Below, in pieces: positions 1-13,600 of a DNA stretch of 64,000 nucleotides. The notes beneath the pieces are model-generated. The model saw only the letters and a list, made by a program, of their open reading frames with translations. It made no database searches and was not told the origin of the DNA. The position numbers and the translations under genes were made by a program. Position 1 is the stretch's first letter. The number at the start of each line of letters is the position of its first letter. The stretch comes from Branchiostoma belcheri (lineage: Eukaryota; Chordata; Leptocardii; Amphioxiformes; Branchiostomatidae), in contig NW_017804354.1 in NCBI RefSeq assembly GCF_001625305.1, positions 92,902 to 156,901 of the forward strand. The letters are read 5' to 3'.

Positions 1-110
1 GGGGCGTAGAGGAACGACGGGGGCGAAGCAGATTTTTTGCGGGGGCGAAGCAGAACGGGGCGGGGGCGAAGCAGAACGGCGGGGGCGAAGAGGAAGGAGT
101 TTCATGGGGG
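1..110. repeat. GC-rich short tandem repeat, intronic
   Basis: A purine/GC-rich unit of roughly 18-20 bases (core gggcgaagcagaacgg) is repeated imperfectly at the left edge of the window. It lies in the intron upstream of the first visible DDX60-like exon. The rest of 111-477 is unremarkable intron ending in a good acceptor (ttcccag). No coding signal is supported here. Confidence 0.5.
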
Positions 111-477
111 TGAACAAGTTTTCTTTTTACTATTACGCGACTTGCTCCAAAGCGGCTGTTTCAAACTCAAAGCAGCTTTTTTTAAGCATCAAATTCAAAC
201 AGATTTTTCACTTGTCTGTTGTCGCAGTGTGCGAACTGGACCAAACTTTGTGGGATTAACGTTATCAACACAGAAACTTTGTCCGTTTCTGTTGGTATTT
301 ATAGGCACATGCGCCCATGCATAGTGCGGGGACAATGATTTTTCAAACTAGTACGGAATTAGGGGTAAGTTGGAATTAGGGCACCCCGCATTATAATGTC
401 CTTGCTGTAACTATAAAAACTGCAATCTCTAACGAACGTATCCTGGTTTTGACACATGACTTGTTCCATATTCCCAG

Positions 478-3400
478 AGAGAACTGCTGGATGCCGTGGA
501 CAACAATGAGTCAGCCCTGATTGTAGCTCCAACCTCCTCTGGGAAAACCTACGCCTCCTACTACTGTATGGAGAAGGTGCTGAGAGATGGGGATGATGGT
601 GTTGTTGTCTACGTCTCCCCAACCAAGGTATGGATGCTGTAGGGCTTCTGGAAAGAAATTGCTTGTTTTACATGACATACTGTATCCATCAATCTTATTG
701 TTCATATAATTGATTTTCATTTACATGTACTTCAGCCATCCAAAGCCAAAACGTCAATAATTCCTACATTGTCTCACATGTACATTGATGTAGTTCTGTG
801 CCTTGACAGCAAATGCAAATGTCAAATGCAGTTAGTGTGTCCTCTAGACAGCCCTAAACTAGTACTAGTAAACCATGAAATTGCCATACTATATTTTAAT
901 ATAGTATGGAGACAATTAGAATACAAACATGAGGCACAAGTGCCAAAATTAATTGTCTTGCCAAAATTAACATCAAAATAGTTCATGTATCTTTAGAACA
1001 AGAAAAGCACACATGTACATGTAAGTTTCCTGTCCCTACAGGCACTGGTGAACCAAGTAGCTGCCACTGTGTACGCTCGCTTCAGTAACAAGAAGATGCC
1101 AGATGGGATGTCTGTGTACGGCGTGTTCACCAGGGACTACAGGCATAATGCACTCAACTCTCAGGTGTGGGAGCCTGGGAATACATTATAAACTAACCTG
1201 TTAGAATAGGAACATTGTAATTATAGCTATACTGTTACTAGTAGATCATATGTAGATCATAACTGTGTATCACAGTTTTATGATGTTCTACAATGTATAT
1301 TGCCTTGGATAATGAATGATCCTCTGAGCCAATATTAACAGTTAAGATACTACAATTCTATACAAATGTATTGAAGTACATGCACTTAATTTTAAAAGTT
1401 TAACAATTTATAAACAATTTATTATTCAATCCTCATGCGACATTTGTACCCTTTGTATGTGTCAAGAATGACAGATGATCAAATTTATTTATCTTCCTCC
1501 TTTAGATCCTGGTGACAGTTCCACAATGTTTGGAAATCCTGTTACTCGCTCCTCACCGCCAGAAGTGGGCACAGAAAATTCGCTATGTGATATTTGATGA
1601 AGTAAGTTTTCATGTAAATTGTGTACAAAATAAAATCACCTTTGCCTTGGGGAAAAGTAATAATATTTGATTTCATTTATCTTAAAACAAGCTACAAAAT
1701 TGCTTTCTTCAACAGAAAATTCCTTAGAATCAAAAATATGACATAAAGATTGTACTATTTGTAGCCCCTCAAAGTAAAATGGGTTCTGAGAATGTTTCTC
1801 TACTTTAACATAAAATGAACAGTTACTGTTATGAATTTGGCATTTCCCTACATTTTACATGATTATCTGGCCGGTCGTCAGTTTAAATTAATATTGCACA
1901 CCCCAGTTCTTCCATGACAGAAATCCATGGTATGGTCAAAACGTAATGAAAGGGTTTTTACTCAGTATAAACAAATAGGCTCTATTTCAGTCTAGGTATG
2001 AATTCACATTTTTTTTGTACACAACCTTTATGGCTGAAAACTGTTGTGTGTTTTCCACACTAAAGCTGTGTACAGTACATGTACTCCAATTTTCTTTATG
2101 ATTGACTTTATTAGGCCCACGATTTTGTCTCTCTCTAAGTGCTTATCATTAATAATAAATAATATTTAGTACATGTAATAATAAGTTTGACTCATCAGTT
2201 GGACTACACGAAAACTACATGTAGCACATTATTTTTGACATGAAAATGTTTTTCCTTCAAAGTTACTTAAGTTATAGAGATGCTGAAGAAAACAAACCTT
2301 ATTACATGTACATGTATAATTAATTGTGCTTGTAGCTGAAGGGATGACCTTTCTTCCTACATACAGTTGTTTTGCTTCAGAACTTTTCCATGGACAAGGT
2401 CAATATGTAGCAGCCTGGAATTAAAATCAGGAATGAACTGGAATGTGCACCCAGCTACAGTGTAACTGGATGTACATTTTTCCAGGTCCACTGCATGGGC
2501 TCAGAGATAGGAGCTGAGGTGTGGGAACACCTGCTCCTGCTGGTCCCCTGCCCTTTCCTGGCTCTGTCTGCAACAATATCTAACCCACAGGACCTTCAAG
2601 GGTATTGTGATATTTGATTTATTGAAATTACGTGTTGGACAACTTAGGCAGCTGTTGCTGATGTTGTGTCCCATGCATAGAAACAAATACAGGACAGACA
2701 ATACTCATTTTCACTTGAGTTAAGTGTTACATGTAAGTGCCTTTCCCAAGGGCACAAGTTTGGTGGCATGTCAGGACTCGAACCCGGGGCCTCTTGTTCC
2801 GAGTTGTGCACTCTGCTGTTACACCACACAACCCCACATTCTAATACAGTCATGTATTAACTTCTTGTACATATTCTTCTATAACACTATTGGATGTCCG
2901 TGTCAGAATGTACATGAAAATCATTTTTAAATGATTTAAAAATCATTAAAAGGGGCACAATATTGTAGTTAGATATTTTGCTTGCAATGGTTATTTTCTC
3001 CACTGAATTGTCCAGCAGGTAGAAAAAACTCACCCATCTTTCTCTTATCATCTATTCTATTTTGCATTCATACCAATCTTCACGTAAGTGCCTTTTATCC
3101 TTTTTATCCGGTATAATGTTCTCTTTAACACGAGGTAACATTTACAAATGTGCAAATGTACATACTGGTACTTGATATGTGCTGTGTTCAGAATGTAATT
3201 TAAGAAAGAATTAATATTGATCAACACATCAAGGTGTTATTTATTATTTTCCATCTTCCAGCTGGCTACAGTCTGCAAAGGACTTTCAAAAACAGTTGGA
3301 TGGTCAGGCAAAGCAGAGGAAAAAAGCCCACCCACAGTCGTATAATGTCCGGTTAGGTAAGCTACGAGGGACTGATAGAACAAAAACAAGTGTTAATGAC

Positions 3401-6400
3401 CATATGAAATGGGGACTCCTGATCGGTTGACATCTTCTAGCTTTGTGATAATCTCCAATAGTTGCTAATAGGGATGTGTATCAGTACGCTGTACCGATTC
3501 TGTACCGGAAAAATTGATTAGGTACAGGTCCAAAATACCTAATCCCTCAGTACCGGTACTTGTATAATGTACCTGTATAGAGTTACACTAGTTATATGCT
3601 TATCTGTGACCTAAAATAGGGAAATAGCTTATCCCCATGGGTCCCAGAGACAGAACTGTGTGTTTGTGTTACACACTGAAAGATTTGTTGCATATTAGTT
3701 ACGCTCCCTCTAGATGTCACTTTGGTCAGGTTTGAATTGCATGAGGCCACTTGGTAGAAGATGAAAACAAAACATCTTACATGTAGTTTTGCCCATATTT
3801 TGCATGAATATTCTCCATAAACAAAAACCTGCTCATATAAAGTCATAACTGTCAAGTTCATGATTAATATTTTTCTCGTTGTTGAAGGAGTTCAGATCAT
3901 GTTAATTGGTCAAATTGTTTAGGTAAAGGTTCAAGTCTGGACCTGTACCTGATCCTTTGTACCTGTACCTGTACCTGATGCAACGTATATGTATCCCTAG
4001 TTGCTAAACATTTTAGAAGAATTAAATGTATTTGAAGCTCAATGAACTTGCCATCAATTACATGCTCAAATAGAAGGAACAAGATTAACCAAAAGATTAA
4101 AATACTTCTGAGGGAGACATACCAACATTTCAGCACCATGGACAGACCCAATGTGTTGTAAAAATACATTTGTCATGTTTTCACTGATCAAAAATGCCCA
4201 TAATGTATTGTTTTATATTGGTTTTAGTGATTTTGCATAAAATGCATTGTGTAGTTATTGTGTAAAACGATAACTATTTCTTAATGGCATGTATTATGGA
4301 TAAGCATAAATATTATATACCTTACTACACTACATATCAATATTCACAGCATATGTGTTGTGCTGCACATGTAATAACATAATTCTTGAGACTGAAGATG
4401 CATACTTCCAATATGAATGTCAATAACTGTCTACGGTGTTCAGTCACAAGTATGCAAATGACAATTGGTTAATAATGCAGCTACATTGCATGTTGAATTT
4501 CAGGATGAAATGTTCATTTCACATTGGCAGAATGGGCTTTCCAACATGTACATGTACATAGAGCTGACAATGTCTTACTCCTTTTCACACTTCACTGCTT
4601 GATACCTAGCAATTATTCTTGGATTTTGCCTATGCGGACCTGCATAGTTGTGACAGGACAAATGCAGAAAGGACCTCTATGGCTTGTGATTTTTATAGGT
4701 TACCAAATAATGGGAAACTTTGCACAGCTTGCCTTTACCTTGTTTACAAATGTTGGTAATGGGAAAAATGATGTGGGGATGTTGAAAATTTGCAAATCTT
4801 AATTTGAATGGAAATTTTAAAAATCAGAATATATCACATTTTGGTGCCAAAATTATTCTAGTAGATAGTAGACTGCCTTTAAGATGTATTGATGTCAAAT
4901 GCATCTTGACTTTTCATAACCAGTTGTGTATGGAGAACGCTACTCTGACCTGGAGAAGTCTGTCTATCTGCCCTGCTCCAACTCTGAAGACAGTCTTGTT
5001 CCCATGCACCCCTACTCTGTCCTGACTGTGAAACAGGTACTAACAAATGTAGGCCTCGGAAAAAAATGTAACAGTTGTGTTTCCAGTTTCCCAACTGATT
5101 CAAGATTCAAGATGGATTTATTGGTTCTTCGCAGTTAAAAACAACTGAATTGTAAACCAATTTACAAAACATTAGTATTATATAATATTAAAACTACAGG
5201 TTTGCAATCAATATAGGTGTACGATTAACAAACCAATAAAAAATACATGTTTCATACATTATAAATTTCCCAGACAACATTTGATACAGAACAGTGTACT
5301 ACAAAAAGACAACAGTCAGGGGTTCAGTCCATAATTATTGAGGAGCTGGACCATAAACGGTATAGGCGAGTTCTTGTATCTATTCGTTCTTGCTCTCGGA
5401 CAGTCTAGCATCTCGCTGTTTCTAGTACTACGGCCAGTTATTTGTGATCTCTGTGGAGGTAGCCAGTCTCTGTACTCTGACCTTACAAGTGTCCAGCACA
5501 AGTGACCCTAGCAAAATTCCACCGACCCTAACTGCCTGTTACATCAGCATTAATTGGGTAATGTATTTTTCCCTCAGCTCCAGGACAACCTGGATAACCC
5601 TGATGGAGCGTTTCCTCGGGACTTGACTCTGTCACCCAGGGAGACACTACAGCTGTATGACACAATGGCACAAGTCTGGCCAGAAAGAGAGAGCTTAAAG
5701 GTACATGTACCTTCTACATGTATGTGCTGAATCACATATATGCTGTAACAATATAAATTTGATGCACAATTGGAAGGTAGTACTGGTTTTCCAAAAGTTG
5801 CATATCAAGGAAGAAGAAGAGGAAGAAGGTCTCCCATGCTCTTGCCCGAGTGTAGGGTACCCATCTCCATTTCGTAGCCCTTGGGCAACACACAATTGTG
5901 TGATGCACTACAGCAGGGGGCTAGTCCGCTGGTAGTGCTGTGTGTTTGACCTTCCCACACTCTTTCTCATATGTGCTGAGTCTAAGCAGAGAAAGAAGTG
6001 TGTACCATTTTTAAAGTCGATCTTTGGTATGACCTGGCCAGGGTTTGAACTTCAAACCCTGGCCAGGTCATACCAAAGATCGACTTTGAACTCACGACCT
6101 CCCGGTTACAAAGCGAGCACTCTACCAATTGAGCTATTGTACCGGTCATAATCAAGGAATCACTCACATAATAATTACATATTTTGAGTGCTGGACTGTG
6201 AAGATTTTCTGTTTACCTTAGACTTGAAAAGTGTAAGGTAGTACCATTACGGAAGCATTCACAAGGAAGCTTGTTTCACAGTGATGTTACAGTAGTTCTA
6301 TGAAAGAAGCTTTCACCATTTTCTGAGAGATGGAGTATGTAAGAAAAAAAGGTCTCAATTCTTGCCACTATAATAGTATATTGTCAAGATCTCAAATCAT

Positions 6401-7976
6401 TTAAGAGGTCAACTTCGTTCTGTTGTATGGACTTCTCAAGTAGCGCATGTTACTGGTACATGTATGTGGCTCCCGTGAGCACATCTTGACAATTTTAACC
6501 ACCTGTAACAGTGTGGTTCAAGCACCACCAACTGGAGATTTGACTCACCTTAGCTCATGATATTTGCACCATTATACAAAGGTAGTTTACCAAGCCCACT
6601 CCGCTTCCTTGTCTCCTTATATGCCAAAAAAATGATATTATTTATTAATTTCTCTTCCCAAGGCACTAGAAGCTGATACATACAGTGACTTTGCCACCCG
6701 TGATCACCTTCTCATCACAAAGGCACAGGCCAGGCAATATGAGGCTGACTTGAAGAAGGAACTGCTTACCTGGCTTAAGGAACATCATAAGGAAAAGGTG
6801 ATATTTATGGGTTCACCACACCACGAAGTGGTGGTGAACCCATATTGCTTTTTCTGATGTTTCTTTTCCTCCTTCTCCTTCTCCTCCTTCTTCTCCTGCC
6901 ATTTTTTAAATGGATTCAGCTTCTTCATTTTAGGGCCTAAGGTCCTGAAATTTGGTATGGAGGTACAGTGGGCAAATACCCCTAGGCATTTTTTAAATTT
7001 TTGTGATACAGGCTTTTAAAATGGTTTTATTTGAGTTTTTTGGCTGTGTTATAGCAAATGTATTACTGTGTTAGTGTGCCGTGTTTACCACGTCTGGGCA
7101 TGAGTCATCACAATGGAATGCAGGGCATTATCAACCAATAGGCATGCAGCTTTCCTCTATACTTCTTGCTGATTGGCTGTTGGGATTTAACTTGATTAAC
7201 ACCTGCACAGAGCATTTCCATACTGACAGTATGTCTTTATTCAAGTGTTTTGGTAGGTATTTCAAGCTTTTCTGCTCCAGCATTGGAATGCGGGGCATGA
7301 ACGTTTTTTTATTTATTTTGAAAATCAACAGTTTGCATTATGCAATTAAAAATCCTAACCAATAAAGTAGGGAATAGCTATCCAACTGTTGTTTTAGTTG
7401 TATGTTACTTCATATTATAGTTATATCAATGTAAATCATTGTTTTCCCTTGTGTTTCTCATTCTTTCCCTGCCATGTCGTAAAATGTGGTGAACCCATCG
7501 CTGTATTTGCTCCAAAGCAAATATTGGCCTTTCTAGTTGAAGACTTGTTTCAGTATACAAAAAAAAAACTACTTTATGCATGTCCATACTTGTGGCATGT
7601 TGTATCACCATGTATACAGTGTAAAACTACTAGACTAAGTTATTCTCTTTTGCCTTGAAGGTTAGACATGTTCTGGAAAAGCTGAGCAGACACATGCTGC
7701 AGCAGCAAGACACCTGTGCTAAAGAACAACAAAAGCACAATATTGACATCACTGGTGAAAAATTTCTGAGTCATCAGATTGTTAGACTGCTGGACAAGTT
7801 GAAACAAGAAGACAAGCTTCCAGCTCTTGTGTTCAGGTAGGCTTTCAGTGAATGTCTAGTGCTAAAGGAGAGACAATGATTTTATCTATTTACTAGTTGT
7901 TTTGTCTTCTTCAAACAGTGTACTAGATGTATGTGATTGCTGCGATGCATTACAGGTGTGACCTGTACAGAATTAC

Positions 7977-8028
<52 letters not shown>

Positions 8029-10638
8029 NNNNNNNNNNNNNNNNNNNNACCTGATGCAACGTATATGTATCCCTAGTTGCTAAACATTTTTAGAAGAATT
8101 AAAATGTAATTTGAAAGCTCAAATGAACTTGCCATCAATTACATGCTCAAATAGAAGGAACAAGATTAACCAAAAGATTAAAATACTTCTGAGGGAAACA
8201 TACCAACATTTCAGCACCATGGACAGACCCAATGTGTTGTAAAAATACATTTGTCATGTTTTCACTGATCAAAAATGCCCATAATGTATTGTTTTATATT
8301 GGTTTTAGTGATTTTGCATAAAATGCATTGTGTAGTTATTGTGTAAAACGATAACTATTTCTTAATGGCATGTATTATGGATAAGTATAAATATTATATA
8401 CCTTACTACACTACATATCAATATTCACAGCATATGTGTTGTGCTGCAGATGTAATAACATAATTCTTGAAACTGAAGATGCATACTTCTAATATGCATG
8501 TCAATAACTGTCTACGGTGTTCAGTCACAACTATGCAAATGCAATAGGTTAATTATGCAGCTACATTGCATGTTGAATTTCAGGATGAAATGTTCATTTC
8601 ACATTGGCAGAATGGGCTGTCCAACATGCACATGTACATACAGCTGACAAGGTCTTACTCCTTTTCACATGTCACTGCTCGATACTTAGCATATTCTTGG
8701 ATTCTGCCTATGCTTATTTGCATAGTTGTGACAGGACAAATGCAGAAAGGATGACTGGTTATTTTTTATAGGTTACCAAAAATTTGGGAACTTTGGAAAA
8801 TGATGTGCTGATGTTGAAAATTCGCAAATACATCTACCAATCTGAATGGAAATCTTAGATTCAGAATATTTCACGTTTTCGTGCCAAAATCTACAAGGTC
8901 TACATTATGTGCCTTTAAGATGTATTGATGTCAATCCCGACTTTTCATAAACAGTTGTGTATGGAGAACGCTACTCTGACCTGGAGAAGTCTGTCTATCT
9001 GCCCTGCTCCAACTCTGAAGACAGTCTTGTTCCCATGCACCCCTACTCTGTCCTGACTGTGAAACAGGTACTAACAAATGTAGGCCTCAGAAAAAAATGT
9101 TGTGTTTCCGGTTTCCCAACTGACTCTAGCAAAAATCCACCAACCCTAACCTTTTTTTTATTGACTGCTGGTATGGCTATAAAATTTAGCGCATTGTCAT
9201 AATAACGTTTCTTCAGTAAGTCGGGTGAAACTTTTGTCGACAAATAAGTCCACAAGTAAACAGGTGGACGGTTCCCAGAGACAGTTCCGATGCACTGTTA
9301 AACCAAAATATTGCCTGTTACATCAGCACTAATGTATTTTTCCCTCAGCTCCAGGACAACCTGGATAACCCTGATGGAGCGTTTCCACGGGACTTGACTC
9401 TGTCACCCAGGGAGACACTACAGCTGTATGACACAATGGCACAAGTCTGGCCAGAAAGAGAGAGCTTAAAGGTACCTTCTACCTGTATGTGCTGAATCAC
9501 ATGCATGCTGTAAACAATATAGATTTGGTGCACAATTGGAAGGCAGTACTTGTTTTCTTTCTCATTTCTGAATCAGCTTTTTTTAGACTTACTTCCATTT
9601 TCACCACAAAACAAGTTGCATATCAAGGAACCACTCACATATTTTGTTTACCTTAGACTTGAAAAGTGTACTAGGTAGTACCATTAGGGAAGCATTCACA
9701 AGGAAGCTTGTTTCATAGTGATGTTACAGTAGTTCTATGAAAGAAGCTTTCACCATCTTCTGAGAGATGGAGTATGTAAGAAAAAAAGTCTCAATTCTTG
9801 ACACTATAATTAGTATTTTGTCAAGAGCTCAAATCATTTAAGAGGTCAACTTCATTCCGTTGTATGGACTTCTCAAGTAGCACATGTTACTGGTACATGT
9901 ATGTGGCTCCCGTGAGCACATCTTGACAATTTTAACCACCTGTAACAGTATGGTTCAAGCACCACCAACTGAAGATTTGACTCACAAATGTAGTTTACCA
10001 AGCCCACTCCGCTTCCTTGTCTCCTTATATGCCAAAAAACTGATAATTTCTCTTCCCAAGGCACTAGAAGCTGATACATACAGTGACTTTGCCACCCGTG
10101 ATCACCTTCTCATCACGAAGGCACAGGCCAGGCAATATGAGGCTGACTTGAAGAAGGAACTGCTTACCTGGCTTAAGGAACATCATAAAGAAAAGGTGAT
10201 ATTTGAAGACTTGTTTCAGTATACAAAAAAAAAAACTACTTTAAATTTATGCATGTCCATACTTGTGGCATGTTGTATCACCATGTATACAGTGTAATAC
10301 TACTAGTTATTTTCTTTTGCCTTGAAGGTTGGCCATGTTCTGAAAAAGCTGAGCTGCCACATGCTGCAGCAGCAATACACCTGTGCTAAAGAACAACAAA
10401 AGCACAATATTGACATCACTGGTGAAAAATTTCTGAGTCATCAGATTGTTGGACTGCTGGACAAGTTGAAACAAGAAGACAAGCTTCCAGCTCTTGTGTT
10501 CAGGTAGGCTTTCAGTAAATGTCTAGTGCTAAAAGAGACAATGATTTTATCTATTTACTAGTTGTTTTGTCTTCTTCAAACAGGGTAGATGTATGTGATT
10601 GCTGCGATGCATTACAGGTGTGACCTGTACAGAATTAC

Positions 10639-10691
<53 letters not shown>

Positions 10692-13600
10692 CACAAGGTA
10701 AATATATACATTCTGCAGTTAACAGTGGAAACAGGTAAATATTGTTTACGTCAAGCTAGGAACAATAAAAGTGTATCAGAGATCTGTTACTGAGTCTGTT
10801 CATTTAGGAGGCTGGCCATGAATGGTATTGGACTGTTCTGGTATCTTTTTGTCTTTGTTCTTATCCTAGTCAGAAGGTGTTTGTTTCTAGTGTCCCTTGA
10901 ACTGATGTCTACCCGCGTAGGGGGAAACCAGTTTCTGAATGTCTCTACCAGTCTTTTTGTGAAGTGATGGCACAAGTCACGTCGCCGGTCATCGAGTGTA
11001 GGCAGGTCCAAGATGCTGCACGCCTCCTGTAGGATGCGTAGGCTGGTCCAAGGACTATATATATGCGGCAGGCTCTTCTCTGAAGGGTTTTGATCCTGGC
11101 ACGTTGTGCCGTTGTTAGTCCGGCATGCCACGCGGGGGCGGCGTACTCACATGCAGGGCGCACAAGGGTCTTGTAGCACGTCAGTAAGTCTTCTCGGGAG
11201 AGATCAAAACACCGTAGTCGCTTGAGTAGGTACACTTTCTGGTTGCCCTGCTTTACAACATGGTTGACATGGGTGTATCCATGTTGTGGTATATGGTAAT
11301 ATTGGTGGTATAGAGTGGTATATTGTAAATTAAACAATATGTATTTAGAGGCCTTGTGGCATTTGCTTACTCGAATTGGACTTACTAAGCTTCTTTTTGC
11401 TATTTATGCTATTGTCACCACAGCTTTAGTCGCGGCCTGATAGAACACCTTGTACACAAGGTGGATGTAACTCTCGAAGAGATGGAAATGGAGACCTTGG
11501 AAAGCATGGGAGTCACCCAATCCAGTATCAAAAAAGACCTGGCCATGATGAGAAAGGTTGAGAAAGGGAAAAAGCGTGTACGAGACAAAGAAGAGAAGTA
11601 AGTACTAACAGTTTTGTTTTTTGTTTGTTTGTTTGTTTATTTATTTAACCAGGAAATACATGTCCCCTATTGGTGTTTTTCAAAGATTCCTGGGGGGATA
11701 ACCCCAACAAAACTACATGACATTATAATTATAACAAACAAAGGTCAACTAAAAAGTTTTGAATCATTTCAAACTGTTATCCATAATATCGTGGATGATA
11801 GTTTGTTTGCCTCTCTCAACTTACATCATGCCTGTAATTCATGAATATTCAAAAGAAAATATTTTTGATCAATCAAATTAATAGTAATGTATTGTGAAGT
11901 AATTTACCTTGCATGGGTATAGCCCATGTAGGAGTGAGTTGCATGTCTTTGTATCTCACAATCATTGCCTGACATAGAGACTTTCCTTTCTGTGTGTGTT
12001 TTATATAGGGGGTATACCCTGGAAGCTAAAGATGTGCCTGATGCTAAACATGTGAATCAGGACGGAGCCAACATGCGCCTTGCTTTTTTGAAGCACAGCT
12101 TTGTTTCTGAAGGCCTCCACAGCTCTGAGGTACTTTTTAAAGAAAACAAGAAGCAGTCATGTGGTAACAAAGAAAGCCATGAAGATATAGGGCTACATTG
12201 TACATGTATCTGTTAACAGTTGGTCATACATTGTCAGTTTTTACCTTTTGAAAGTACTAGTACATGATTGTAGATTGTAGACAATATTTAGTTGGCTATG
12301 TCAAAAACATGTGTGTAAATGATGCTCCTGAACACAGTTAAAGGGGCATTATTTAACATTTTGCACCAATAATTGACATTTTAATAGGAAAAATCTTCCT
12401 ATAATTGTAGTTTACTCCCACTTTTGTCTTTTCAACATATGTGCAGAATATTATTTCTGACATGTATGTTTGGCACTAGAAACAGTCTGGACGTCCACAC
12501 AAGACACATTCAATTTGTGGCAACACCACAAACTACCGGAATGTACATGTAAAGGAACATGGCTGACAGCTTAGTTTCCAGCTTTTAAAGGTGTCATACT
12601 TTGTCACATCCACTTCCTAAATTTGAATAACCCTCATTTGCAATGGAGAAGGGTTGATTCAACTTACTTTGTAAAGAAATGACCAGAACATTTACTTTTT
12701 GTATCCTAATGTTACATAATGTAGCTTTAAGCGTTGAATGCTTTCAGGAGCTGCAGAGGTATCAGAGGAGGATTAACTACCTCTCTGGTGGTCATCTTCT
12801 GAAGAGAGGCCTGAGGAGAGGCATAGGATATCACCATGCTGGGATGAATGCAAAGGAAAGGCAGACTGTGGAAACAATGTTTCGAAATAAGCATTTGAAG
12901 GTTTGTCCAATGCAATATATTTGTAGACATTTACTAGAAACATAGAAAAAGTTTCTCACCTCAAATTTAGTGGTCATGCATCACAAGCAGGCTGGCTTAA
13001 GCTTAATTCTGAAGGTTAAGAGATTTTGGTAGCAGAACTTGAGAAGGCTTAGATGGATTATCTCTCATTTGGTAGGTGGGTAGGTCTTGATGAGACCTCA
13101 AAAGGATTAGAATTTGGACCCACTCTTTATTGGTACAGCAGTGGGAATTCCGGTTTAAGCATCTCATGACCTGAACATGCTAGGGTCATTAATTGTGTAT
13201 AGTAAATGTACATGTAGCTCAGGAAGAAGTGGCGTGAATTTGGGCCTCCTAGCAGCTCGTTCTGGAACTGTGTTTTTAGTTTTAGAAAAAAATAGGATGA
13301 TAATTCAAGAACTGGTAGATGCTACAGATTTCATTCTCCATGAGACTCATTTAGTGGAGAACATGAAATTCATGAGGATTTTATTTTCATAATCAATGAA
13401 AAGCATTAATTGGCTCTAATGGTTAACATCATTTGGCAAACTTTTTAATTAGAAGAAAGTTTAACTTGACTTGTCCCACGTTTAGTACTGTGAGATCAGG
13501 TGTCATAACAATTGTCAAGTTACATTTTCATGATCTTTATTATGTTAGGTTGTCGTGGCTACTGCAACCTTAGCACTTGGTATCCACATGCCCTGTAAGA

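Larger units (their letters stand above)
3973..8028 (+). repeat. Duplicated DDX60 block A (exons 4924-7836), carries three TE insertions
   Basis: This segment is nearly identical, in exons and introns, to 8049-10678. It contains exons 4924-5036 (phase 1 in), 5578-5700, 6663-6797 and 7661-7836 (phase 2 out), and ends in a (CA)n run against the N gap. Compared with block B it has extra insertions: a LINE 3' tail (about 5098-5503), a tRNA-derived SINE with a 9-base target duplication (5813-6150) and a 0.73 kb Helitron-like element (about 6807-7538). Block B is the empty-site allele for all three. Confidence 0.9.
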
